A DNA stretch of 64,000 nucleotides. Origin: Flavobacteriaceae bacterium F08102 (GTDB lineage Bacteria; Bacteroidota; Bacteroidia; Flavobacteriales; Flavobacteriaceae). The stretch spans positions 1 to 64,000 of the forward strand of contig JALKAY010000006.1 in NCBI GenBank assembly GCA_023015935.1. Reading direction: 5' to 3'. Made by a program: the position numbers and the translations under genes. Shown here one piece after another: positions 49,097 through 56,972 of this stretch. The notes beneath the pieces were generated by a model. The model saw only the letters and a program-made list of their open reading frames with translations. It searched no databases and was not told the DNA's origin. Numbering within the stretch: the stretch's first letter is position 1; each line of letters opens with the position of its first letter.

Positions 49097-49291
49097 AGTT
49101 TGCAATGGAGTTTTTAATGACTGTAATAGAGCTAATTTTAGGGCGTTTGAATCAGTTAAACACGTTTAAATAACGGCTCCTATTTATAGCCTTTGTAGCT
49201 GTTTGAATAGGGAGCACTCCTTTATAAAGCGTCGCTACGAATTGAAATTCACCAGTGGATACGTAACTTGTAGATATGTCCAGCTTTATCG

Positions 49292-49323
49292 TAAACACAA
49301 GGGGCGTATGCTCCTTGTGTTTA
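49292..49323 (-). terminator. Strong 14-bp hairpin downstream of rseP
   Basis: TAAACACAAGGGGC (49292-49305) pairs with GCTCCTTGTGTTTA (49310-49323) with one G-U wobble and a 4-nt loop, GTAT. It lies 37 bp past the rseP stop on the minus strand. Its U-tract is short. The rest of the 345-bp gap 49016-49360 shows no gene. Confidence 0.55.
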
Positions 49324-49360
49324 TTACCTCATCATGCACCGTGTACCAATTCAGGCCAAT

Positions 49361-50713
49361 TTAGAATCTATCGGTTAACCATTTATAGACATCATTTCCA
49401 TTTGCGAAAAGTAAGAGCGCAATTAAGAGTATAAATCCAGCAATTTGCGCATATTCTAAAAACTTATCACTTGGTTTTCTGCCAGAAATCATTTCATAAA
49501 GGGTAAAGACTACATGTCCCCCGTCTAAGGCTGGAATAGGGAGTAAGTTCATGAACCCTAACATAATCGATAAAAATGCGGTGATGTTTAAAAATGTTTG
49601 CCAATCCCATGTGGCTGGAAAGATAGACCCTATTGACATAAAACCACCTAAACCTTTATATGCCCCTGTTTTTGGGTTTAACACTTTTTTAATTTGTCCT
49701 ATATAATCCAATAAGGTATTATATGCTTTTTTAAATCCGCCGGGAATTGCCTCGGCAAAGGTATACGATCTGTTTTTTAACGATATAAGGCCTAATTTAC
49801 TCATATCAGTCGCGCTAATTCCACCAGGATAAACACCAATAGTTCCTTCGTTTGAGATTTTAACGTCAATGTTTTTTTCTTCACCATTACGTTTAACAGT
49901 CAGGGGTATCGTTTGATTCGCATAAGGAAGTAATTTCGATTTTACTTCATCGAAATAAGTAACTGGCTCGTTATTGATTGCGATCACCATATCTTTTGGT
50001 TTCAATCCACTGTTGATATTGAGAGAGCTATCGGGGATTTTTCCAATTATAAATGGGATTCGGTACATTATAAAACTTCCTTCGTCCCGTTTTCGAGCAA
50101 CTAAATCTTCTATAAAATCAACAGGAATATCTTTTTTAATTATTTGACCATTTCGTTCGATCGTATAATTATGTCCATTGATGAAATTGATGATTAGGCG
50201 ATCAAATTTTTCTACAGGTTCATCATCTACCATTAAAATTTTATCGCCCGTTTGTAAACCAATTTTTTCGCCTAGTTCTTGAACCCAAATTCCGTCTTTT
50301 ACGCTGTCATTTGGGATGTATTGCTCTCCCCAGATACTGAGTATGAAAATGTAGATTACAATTCCTAAGATAAAGTTTACTGTAACCCCGCCTAACATAA
50401 TTATTAAGCGTTGCCATGCTGGTTTGGATCGAAATTCATACGGTTTAGGCTCTTCTTTCATTTGCTCGGTATCCATGCTCTCATCGATCATTCCAGCAAT
50501 CTTTACATAGCCTCCAAGGGGAATCCATCCTATACCGTAAACGGTATCGCCAATTTTCTTTTTAAAGAGTGAAAATTTGTAGTCAAAAAACAAGTAAAAT
50601 TTTTCTACTTTGGTTTTGAAAATTTTTGCAGGAATAAAATGCCCTAATTCGTGTAAGACGATAAGGATTGATAAGCTCAATAAAAATTGAGATACTTTAA
50701 TAACTATATCCAT
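49361..50713 (-). CDS. rseP: RIP zinc metalloprotease (site-2 protease)
   Basis: A 450-aa inner-membrane protease that cuts transmembrane substrates such as anti-sigma factors and leftover signal peptides. HELGH at residues 21-25 is the zinc-binding active site in the first helix. Two PDZ-type regions occupy the periplasmic part (about 135-320; TGDKILMVDDEPVEKF and GLKPKDMVIAINNEPV). NLLPIPALDGGH in the third helix supplies the last zinc ligand (D in the LDG motif). The last helix ends at LLLFANGND. No sigma or anti-sigma gene is adjacent. Confidence 0.95.
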   Translation of the reverse strand: MDIVIKVSQFLLSLSILIVLHELGHFIPAKIFKTKVEKFYLFFDYKFSLFKKKIGDTVYGIGWIPLGGYVKIAGMIDESMDTEQMKEEPKPYEFRSKPAWQRLIIMLGGVTVNFILGIVIYIFILSIWGEQYIPNDSVKDGIWVQELGEKIGLQTGDKILMVDDEPVEKFDRLIINFINGHNYTIERNGQIIKKDIPVDFIEDLVARKRDEGSFIMYRIPFIIGKIPDSSLNINSGLKPKDMVIAINNEPVTYFDEVKSKLLPYANQTIPLTVKRNGEEKNIDVKISNEGTIGVYPGGISATDMSKLGLISLKNRSYTFAEAIPGGFKKAYNTLLDYIGQIKKVLNPKTGAYKGLGGFMSIGSIFPATWDWQTFLNITAFLSIMLGFMNLLPIPALDGGHVVFTLYEMISGRKPSDKFLEYAQIAGFILLIALLLFANGNDVYKWLTDRF

Positions 50714-50831
50714 AGGTAATTTACTTGTTCTTTAAAAGTCACAAATGTATGATATTCTTTGCAAACCTGTTGCTTGTGGTCCTTTTAAAAGTATGTTAAA
50801 TAGTACGAATTTTGGATTTGAAATCAATAAA

Positions 50832-51758
50832 CTATTGTTCTTTTAAAAACGTTTTGTGAAGCGTTCCTTGGTTGGTTTGGATTTTAACTAAGTGAATTCC
50901 AAAACCAACGGGTTTTAGATCAATTGAAGCCATTGGATTTGTTTCTTCCAAGACCAATTTGCCCAACATATTATAGATGGAAACTTTTTCAACAATAGCA
51001 TCACTGTTATTATATACTTTTAAAAAGTTCTTTGCTGGGTTTGGGTATAAGGATATTTCTTGATTTAATAGGTCTTGATCTACGCCTAATTTTACGGTGT
51101 TATTCCGTGAAATTAGTTGATAGTCTGGATCGATGATTACTTCTTCAATTCTAAAAGGAATATAACCGTCAAAACTTTGTTTATCCTCACTAATCTCTAA
51201 ACGAATTATTTGTGAAGTACCGTCATTAGCAATTACTTTAATTGGTAAAGGCATTTCGAAGAAAGAGACCGAAGGGTCAGATTGTGTTTGGCTGACGATG
51301 ATATGAATTACATTTGCCTTGTTTTGATACCAATTCACTTCGTAAGAGGGATAGCCTTTACCTTTAATCCAATCGTTAAAAAATTCGGTTAGATCACGTT
51401 GACTATGAGTTTCAAGAATTGTTTTAAAATCGTCTAAAGTAGAATTTTCTAAACTCCCTTCGTGATTAAAGGCATATTCCTTTATACTCTTTAGGTAAAC
51501 TTCATCCCCTAATTTATAATTTAACATGTTTAAGACCATGGTCATCTTTAAGTAACTAGGATCCATGAATTCAAATGACGTTATTTTAGAAACCGCATCT
51601 TCTCGCCAATCAGAAGGTTCGTCATTTAACGTCGTAATTTCGGATACTGCTTTTTGTGAAACGAGTTCGTTTAAGTAGTAGTTTCGAATATCAAGCTTTG
51701 ATTGAGCACACATCATTCCAGAAAAAATCAGGAAAAAAAATAGGGGAATTTTTTTCAT
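50832..51758 (-). CDS. T9SS-tagged remnant of an M1-family aminopeptidase
   Basis: Start taken at ATG 51758 (308 aa), giving signal peptide MKKIPLFFFLIFSGMMCAQ; an ATG at 51776 would add six residues. After about 40 unassigned residues, residues about 50-140 match the end of M1 metallopeptidases (SYLKMTMVLNMLNYKLGDE, TDLTEFFNDWIKGKGYPSYEV), then the following beta domain (TQSDPSVSFFEMPLP) and a T9SS type A sorting domain (LYPNPAKNFLKV ... GFGIHLVKIQTNQG). The HExxH zinc site and GxMEN motif of M1 enzymes are missing; a full-length T9SS M1 protein is roughly twice this size. It is likely an in-frame deletion derivative, still exportable but not a peptidase. Confidence 0.8.
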   Translation of the reverse strand: MKKIPLFFFLIFSGMMCAQSKLDIRNYYLNELVSQKAVSEITTLNDEPSDWREDAVSKITSFEFMDPSYLKMTMVLNMLNYKLGDEVYLKSIKEYAFNHEGSLENSTLDDFKTILETHSQRDLTEFFNDWIKGKGYPSYEVNWYQNKANVIHIIVSQTQSDPSVSFFEMPLPIKVIANDGTSQIIRLEISEDKQSFDGYIPFRIEEVIIDPDYQLISRNNTVKLGVDQDLLNQEISLYPNPAKNFLKVYNNSDAIVEKVSIYNMLGKLVLEETNPMASIDLKPVGFGIHLVKIQTNQGTLHKTFLKEQ

Positions 51759-51823
51759 AAGCAATACCTTTGTCACAGTAACTTGAAAAGAGGTCGTGAC
51801 AGCAACAAATATAAAAAAAAATT

Positions 51824-52492
51824 ATGGATTTATTATTTTTTAAGAAGTCGTTTCCAACGTTAAAAAGATTGGGTGTTATTTTTATAATCATGGTTGGTGT
51901 TGGTTATTTTTTAATGAAACCTAAAGATAGACTTCCTGTATATAATCCTGCTGACGTAAACCCCAGACTTGTAGATCCTTCCATTAAACATATTAAGAAT
52001 CATCACAAAATTGCCGACTTTTCTTTGATTAATCAGAATGGAGAAGTGATTACGCAAGAAGATTATAAAGATAAAATTTATGTAGCCGATTTCTTTTTCA
52101 CCCGTTGCCAAACGATTTGCCCTATCATGACTAATAATATGGCAAAATTACAAGCCCACTTTAAAGATGATGACCATATCCGTTTTCTGTCTCATTCGGT
52201 CACTCCTGTAATGGATAGTATTCCTGTTTTAAGAGCATATGCTGATCGTATGGGGGTCATTGATGGGAAGTGGAATTTAGTTACTGGAGATAAAAAGGAT
52301 ATATATGATTTAGCTCGAAAGTCTTATATGGCCGTGCTTGACGAAGGAGATGGTGGTGTCCAGGATTTTATCCATACAGAACAATTTATTTTGGTGGATA
52401 AGAAGAAACAAATACGCGGTTATTATGACGGAACAAAGGCTGAGGATATAGCTCGAATTATAAAAGATATAGCTATCCTTGAAAAAGAATAA
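51824..52492 (+). CDS. SCO1/SenC-type copper chaperone
   Basis: A 222-aa membrane-anchored thioredoxin-fold protein (one N-terminal helix, about 14-32). The copper-binding CxxxC is TRCQTICP (C95, C99) and the distal histidine is in DFIHTEQF. It delivers copper to the CuA site of cytochrome oxidase or acts as a thiol reductase. It is divergent from the M1-remnant gene and lies 76 bp upstream of feoA on the same strand. Confidence 0.9.
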   Translation: MDLLFFKKSFPTLKRLGVIFIIMVGVGYFLMKPKDRLPVYNPADVNPRLVDPSIKHIKNHHKIADFSLINQNGEVITQEDYKDKIYVADFFFTRCQTICPIMTNNMAKLQAHFKDDDHIRFLSHSVTPVMDSIPVLRAYADRMGVIDGKWNLVTGDKKDIYDLARKSYMAVLDEGDGGVQDFIHTEQFILVDKKKQIRGYYDGTKAEDIARIIKDIAILEKE

Positions 52493-52495
52493 TTA

Positions 52496-52538
52496 TGACT
52501 GAAGTCAGTGTCTCTTTTGAAAAAAAAACGTATTTTCG
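52496..52538 (+). promoter_or_regulatory. Operator-like dyad and weak promoter of feoAB
   Basis: The dyad ACTGA-2 nt-TCAGT (52498-52509) lies upstream of a near-consensus -7 box TATTTTCG (52531-52538). The half-site matches the dyad at 32326-32340. Iron-responsive control of feo is expected, but which regulator binds is not evident. Confidence 0.4.
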
Positions 52539-52568
52539 CGCAGTATTTATAATCAATCTAAATAGCAA

Positions 52569-52823
52569 TTGAACTTTACTATAGCTTCTTTAGCGGTTGG
52601 CGAACAAGGAATTATTCAGCAAGATCCGAATGGGCAGATTCCCCTAATTCTATTAGAAATGGGCTGTTTCCCAGGTGCAAATGTTGAGTTGATTCAAATT
52701 GCCCCATTAAAAGACCCCCTTTATATTAAGGTAAATGGGAGTCATTTAGCCATTAGAAAAGAAACGGCAAAATTGATTAAAATTGAGAAAAGCGAAAATT
52801 TATGCGAGACGCTGAAATTATAA
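52569..52823 (+). CDS. feoA: Ferrous iron transport protein FeoA
   Basis: An 84-aa SH3-like cytoplasmic protein starting at TTG 52569; there is no ATG before the conserved LLEMGCFPGANVELIQIAPLKDPLYIKVNGSHLAIRK-type core, so the non-ATG start is needed. It regulates or assembles with FeoB in Fe2+ uptake. It overlaps feoB by 22 bp, implying translational coupling. Confidence 0.9.
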   Translation: MNFTIASLAVGEQGIIQQDPNGQIPLILLEMGCFPGANVELIQIAPLKDPLYIKVNGSHLAIRKETAKLIKIEKSENLCETLKL

Positions 52824-54901
52824 GAGTTGCTTTAGTTGGGAATCCGAATACGGGTAAATCATCGCTTTTCAATGAACTAACAGGTTTAAAGCAAAAAGTA
52901 AGTAATTATCCTGGTGTTACGGTAGAACGTCGCATCGGTATGGCTAAAATATCTAAAGATTGTAGGGCCATTATCAGTGATCTTCCAGGAACCTACAGTA
53001 TAAATCCAACTTCCATAGACGAGAATATCGTTCTTCAAACCTTCCTTAATACAGACGTAGACGATTATCCTGATGTCGTTGTCTTAGTGGCTGACGTAGA
53101 AAATTTAAAACGAAATTTATTTCTTTTCACCCAAATTAAAGATTTGGAGATTCCAGTGATTTTAGTCATTAATATGGCTGATCAAATGGAGAAAAGAGGG
53201 ATTAGTATTGATATTGAGCAATTAAAGAAAGAATTAAATGCCCAAGTTGTTCTTATCAGTACAAAAAAGAATATTGGAATTGATCAAGTAAAATCGGCGA
53301 TATTAAATTTCAAAGAGGTTAAGGAGGCTCCATTTTCACAAATAGCAGAACGGATTGATCCTAGTTTTTTCCCTTTATTAAATAAACAATTTGAAAATTT
53401 ATCTCTATACAGGTCGTGGCTATTACTGACACAACACCAGCGTATAGATATTGATTCTACTTTAAAAGATCAAATTCAAAAGGTTAATCTCAACGGGCAT
53501 AATTTGAGCAAAATGCAAAATCGCGAAACGATTTTGCGATATCAACTGATTAATGGGATATTAAAAAAAACGTATAAAGTAGATACAAAGGCCGCGACGG
53601 GATTAAGGTTTAAACTCGACAAAATTCTAACTCATAAAGTATTTGGATATGTAATTTTTGCGTCAATATTGTTGGTAATATTTCAGTCGATTTTTGATTG
53701 GGCGAGTATTCCGATGGACTTTATAGACACTCGTTTTGCATCGTTTGGCACATGGGTTAGCTCCCAATTAGCACCAGGGGTATTCACAGAACTTATTACA
53801 GAAGGAATTATTCCTGGGATCGGAGGGATCGTTATTTTTATCCCTCAAATCGCCATTTTATTTACGTTTGTGGCTATTTTGGAAGAAACAGGGTATATGA
53901 GTCGGGTGGTCTTTTTAATGGATCGAATTATGCGTCGTTTTGGGATGAGTGGAAAAAGTGTAGTCCCCTTGATTTCTGGTACGGCTTGTGCTATTCCCGC
54001 AATTATGGCCGCTAGAAATATTAGCGGTTGGAAAGAGCGACTTATTACTATTTTGGTTACACCTTTTATTACCTGCTCAGCACGATTGCCAGTTTATGCT
54101 ATTTTAATAGCTTTAATTATACCTGAAACTCGATTTGGCGTGTTTAGTCTGCGAGGGTTAACCTTGATGGGCTTGTATTTGTTGGGATTTGCAGCCGCCT
54201 TGATTACGGCATTTGTCCTACAAAAGGTATTAAAGATAAAGAGTTCAAGTTTCTTCGTTGTAGAAATGCCAAATTACAAATTACCAATACTTAAAAATGT
54301 TGGAATTACTGTTTTTGAAAAAACCAAGGCCTTTGTTTTTGGTGCAGGGAAAATTATTTTGGCACTATCGGTGGTTTTATGGTTTCTAGCATCTCATGGT
54401 CCTGTTGATTTTAAAAATGCAGAAGCAATTGTCACAGAACAATCCGTGAATACAAACGATGCGCAACTGTTAAATCAAGAAATAGAAGCGTATAAATTAG
54501 AAAATTCTTACATTGGAATTGCAGGAAAAAGTATAGAGCCAGCCATAAAACCGCTAGGCTATGATTGGAAAGTAGGGATTGCTCTTTTAACTTCGTTTGC
54601 TGCTCGTGAAGTTTTTGTAAGTACGTTAGCAACCATTTATAGTGTGGAAGATTCAGAAGAGACAAATACGATTAAAGAACGCATGGCAGCTGAGATAAAC
54701 CCCGATACGGGTAAACCAATGTTTAATTTGCCAGTTGGAATGTCCTTGATGATTTTTTATGCTTTTGCGATGCAATGTATGAGTACGCTTGCCGTCGTAA
54801 AAAAGGAAACAAATAGTTGGAAATGGCCTCTATTGCAATTTATAGGAATGACTATTTTTGCCTATACAGCCGCTTTTATAACGTTCCAAATTTTTAGCTA
54901 A
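52802..54901 (+). CDS. feoB: Ferrous iron transporter FeoB
   Basis: A 699-aa inner-membrane Fe2+ transporter. The N-terminal G domain has G1 GNPNTGKSS (13-21), a DLPGTYS G3 segment and NMADQ G4. The two Gate domains in the membrane part contain SGTACAIPAIMAAR and TSFAAREVFVSTLATIY with the conserved cysteine. Length and order are normal. It overlaps feoA at its start and the small FeoB-associated gene at its stop. Confidence 0.97.
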   Translation: MRDAEIIRVALVGNPNTGKSSLFNELTGLKQKVSNYPGVTVERRIGMAKISKDCRAIISDLPGTYSINPTSIDENIVLQTFLNTDVDDYPDVVVLVADVENLKRNLFLFTQIKDLEIPVILVINMADQMEKRGISIDIEQLKKELNAQVVLISTKKNIGIDQVKSAILNFKEVKEAPFSQIAERIDPSFFPLLNKQFENLSLYRSWLLLTQHQRIDIDSTLKDQIQKVNLNGHNLSKMQNRETILRYQLINGILKKTYKVDTKAATGLRFKLDKILTHKVFGYVIFASILLVIFQSIFDWASIPMDFIDTRFASFGTWVSSQLAPGVFTELITEGIIPGIGGIVIFIPQIAILFTFVAILEETGYMSRVVFLMDRIMRRFGMSGKSVVPLISGTACAIPAIMAARNISGWKERLITILVTPFITCSARLPVYAILIALIIPETRFGVFSLRGLTLMGLYLLGFAAALITAFVLQKVLKIKSSSFFVVEMPNYKLPILKNVGITVFEKTKAFVFGAGKIILALSVVLWFLASHGPVDFKNAEAIVTEQSVNTNDAQLLNQEIEAYKLENSYIGIAGKSIEPAIKPLGYDWKVGIALLTSFAAREVFVSTLATIYSVEDSEETNTIKERMAAEINPDTGKPMFNLPVGMSLMIFYAFAMQCMSTLAVVKKETNSWKWPLLQFIGMTIFAYTAAFITFQIFS

Positions 54902-55017
54902 TGGTTCAAGAAATTCTTTTATATATCGCTTTCGGTATGGCTTTGATTTTTTTGCTTCGAAAGTTTGTCTTTAAAAAACGAAGTACTGGATGTAACGACA
55001 ACTGTTCTTGTCATTAA
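54901..55017 (+). CDS. FeoB-associated Cys-rich membrane peptide
   Basis: A 38-aa peptide missed by length cut-offs. Its ATG overlaps the feoB stop (TAATG). One membrane helix (about 4-24; EILLYIAFGMALIFLLRKFVF) is followed by the tail GCNDNCSCH, matching the FeoB-associated cysteine-rich family. It is thought to assist FeoB or bind iron at the membrane. Its TAA shares a TTAA with the stop codon of the convergent DUF3857 gene. Confidence 0.85.
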   Translation: MVQEILLYIAFGMALIFLLRKFVFKKRSTGCNDNCSCH

Positions 55018-56972
55018 ATTTTTGACAAGACGATCTTCTCCACTTGTTTATCGACGATTTGTTGATAGAAATCCTTTAATGCCGCATAATAATTTTGTGG
55101 TATTTGAGCGCTGTTTATGGTTAGTTTTGAAAATATTTTTAGTTTATTCCCATTACGGACAATTTTATATTTATAAACCCCTAAATTATCAGGTAACCCA
55201 ATAGCCATATCGGCAGGTTTAGACGTTACTTCATAACCTTCAGGGAGTTCTATTGAAACGCTATAGTCCTCTTGCCAAGGCGTCCCAAAATCAACAGGGA
55301 ACTGTCTGTCTTCTAAGGTAAAGGGGTTTTTGTTTTTAGTTAGGTAGAGCAAAGAGGAAAAATACAATTTATCACCAATCTCTTCGAGATATTGATCACT
55401 ATTGAACATCATATTGATTACAATAGATTTATTTAAATTATGCTCATTTAACATTTTTATATCTTCGATCTCAATGCCATGATTTTTTTCAAAGACCGCT
55501 ATTAAGTCGGTTTTACCAACTCCTAAATAAGTATTTCTAAGGGTTAAGGCGTGGTGATTGCTATATGAAGTGCGGTCAAGTCCGTTGATTTCGTTATCAA
55601 CAAACTTTACGCTCATTAGGGTTTTAGTCGCTGAATGTTTTTTGGGAAAGAGGTCAATGTTTTTAGAAGATCCATCTTTTCGCACGAGTCGCCCTTGCCA
55701 GTTAATGGTTCTCTGGGGTAAAATATTAGGAACACTATGGGGGGATGTTGCATCTAGAAGAACCATGCCTTGAGGGAGCTCTACGGCAGCAATCACATAA
55801 TTAAACCCATCGGTTGTTGGAAAAAGCGGGATCCCGTGGTCACGAGTGCTCGTAAGTACTGGATTGGCATTTAAACCTACTTCACGCAGCATAGCTACTA
55901 AGTTTAAGTTTATGTCTGCTACATTTCCAACCCCTTGTTTGTAGGCTTTTCGAACACCTTCATTGGCATAAATTCCTGTAAAATCATTCCATTTTATTTT
56001 TGACTTCACGAAATTAAAGACTTTTGAAATTCGCTCTAGGCTTGGGGCTGTTGCGTTGACAACCTGTAGAAGCTCATCTTTAAAGTGTCCATTTTTTTCG
56101 AGTTGCCCTCCAAAACTATCACTTTCATTAATTGTTTTAGAAACGTCATCCCACGTTCTTGTGTAATATTCAATTTTTGAATTTGGAAATTGTGTGCTGG
56201 TCAACTCGTAGTTAATACTACTTAGGTAGTTAGATATATTGTTTACGTAGGGTTCATCTTTTAAGGCTGGTACCTTATGAGCGATACATTCGGTAATGTT
56301 TGAATTAAATTCTATTTTCTGGCCATCCCTTAAAAGGATGTTCGATCGTTTTATGCTGTTGGTGAAATTAAAGGGTAAATATCCCTTAGAAACGTTATTG
56401 AATACAAAATACTCAGGGATAGATACTTTAGTTTCAATTCGATTGATTGGAATAAATGATTGAAGTTCTAAATTGTCAATTTTCCAAAAAAACGGAGAGG
56501 TAATCGTATATTCCCATTCTACAATACTACCTTCTTTTAGATCAGGCATGGTGAATTTCTTTTGATTCCAATATTTATTGATATTCTCATCGAATATTGC
56601 TTTATTGCTCAATTTGGTTTTAGTAACCTTTCCATTGACTAAATTATAGGTAAATGCTTTGATAGAAGCTTTTTCACGCTTAACATCACTATATAATTTA
56701 AACGCTTTTGTGGCCCACTTAAATCCTGCTTTGTCGTAGAGTTTTATACGTTCATGTACCGTAGTGATTAGTTGCCAACCCTGGTCTTGGAAATAGTCAA
56801 ATCTTGAATATCTATTTTTATAAAGTATGGTTGCATGCGCAGCCGAGTCTGGTGCATAGAATTTTTCTTCCAATTCTTCGTGTGACACTTTGCCAAACTT
56901 ATAATTTTGGGCTTGTAATGAAAAAGCAGTACTACATACTGCAAAAATGATGGAGGTGGTAACTAATTTCAT
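55014..56972 (-). CDS. DUF3857/transglutaminase-like protein lacking catalytic residues
   Basis: A 652-aa periplasmic protein: signal peptide (1-21), DUF3857 domain (about 55-230) and a transglutaminase-like domain (about 295-410), then a beta-rich C-terminal half. The usual GxGDC/GNC nucleophile position reads GVGNVADIN, with Val at 351 instead of Cys. The usual His position lies in FNYVIAAVEL (N391), with no histidine; the third residue, in LLDATS, is kept. It is therefore probably a non-catalytic partner. Its start overlaps the next DUF3857 gene by 4 bp (ATGA), and its stop overlaps the FeoB-associated gene tail to tail. Confidence 0.85.
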   Translation of the reverse strand: MKLVTTSIIFAVCSTAFSLQAQNYKFGKVSHEELEEKFYAPDSAAHATILYKNRYSRFDYFQDQGWQLITTVHERIKLYDKAGFKWATKAFKLYSDVKREKASIKAFTYNLVNGKVTKTKLSNKAIFDENINKYWNQKKFTMPDLKEGSIVEWEYTITSPFFWKIDNLELQSFIPINRIETKVSIPEYFVFNNVSKGYLPFNFTNSIKRSNILLRDGQKIEFNSNITECIAHKVPALKDEPYVNNISNYLSSINYELTSTQFPNSKIEYYTRTWDDVSKTINESDSFGGQLEKNGHFKDELLQVVNATAPSLERISKVFNFVKSKIKWNDFTGIYANEGVRKAYKQGVGNVADINLNLVAMLREVGLNANPVLTSTRDHGIPLFPTTDGFNYVIAAVELPQGMVLLDATSPHSVPNILPQRTINWQGRLVRKDGSSKNIDLFPKKHSATKTLMSVKFVDNEINGLDRTSYSNHHALTLRNTYLGVGKTDLIAVFEKNHGIEIEDIKMLNEHNLNKSIVINMMFNSDQYLEEIGDKLYFSSLLYLTKNKNPFTLEDRQFPVDFGTPWQEDYSVSIELPEGYEVTSKPADMAIGLPDNLGVYKYKIVRNGNKLKIFSKLTINSAQIPQNYYAALKDFYQQIVDKQVEKIVLSKI

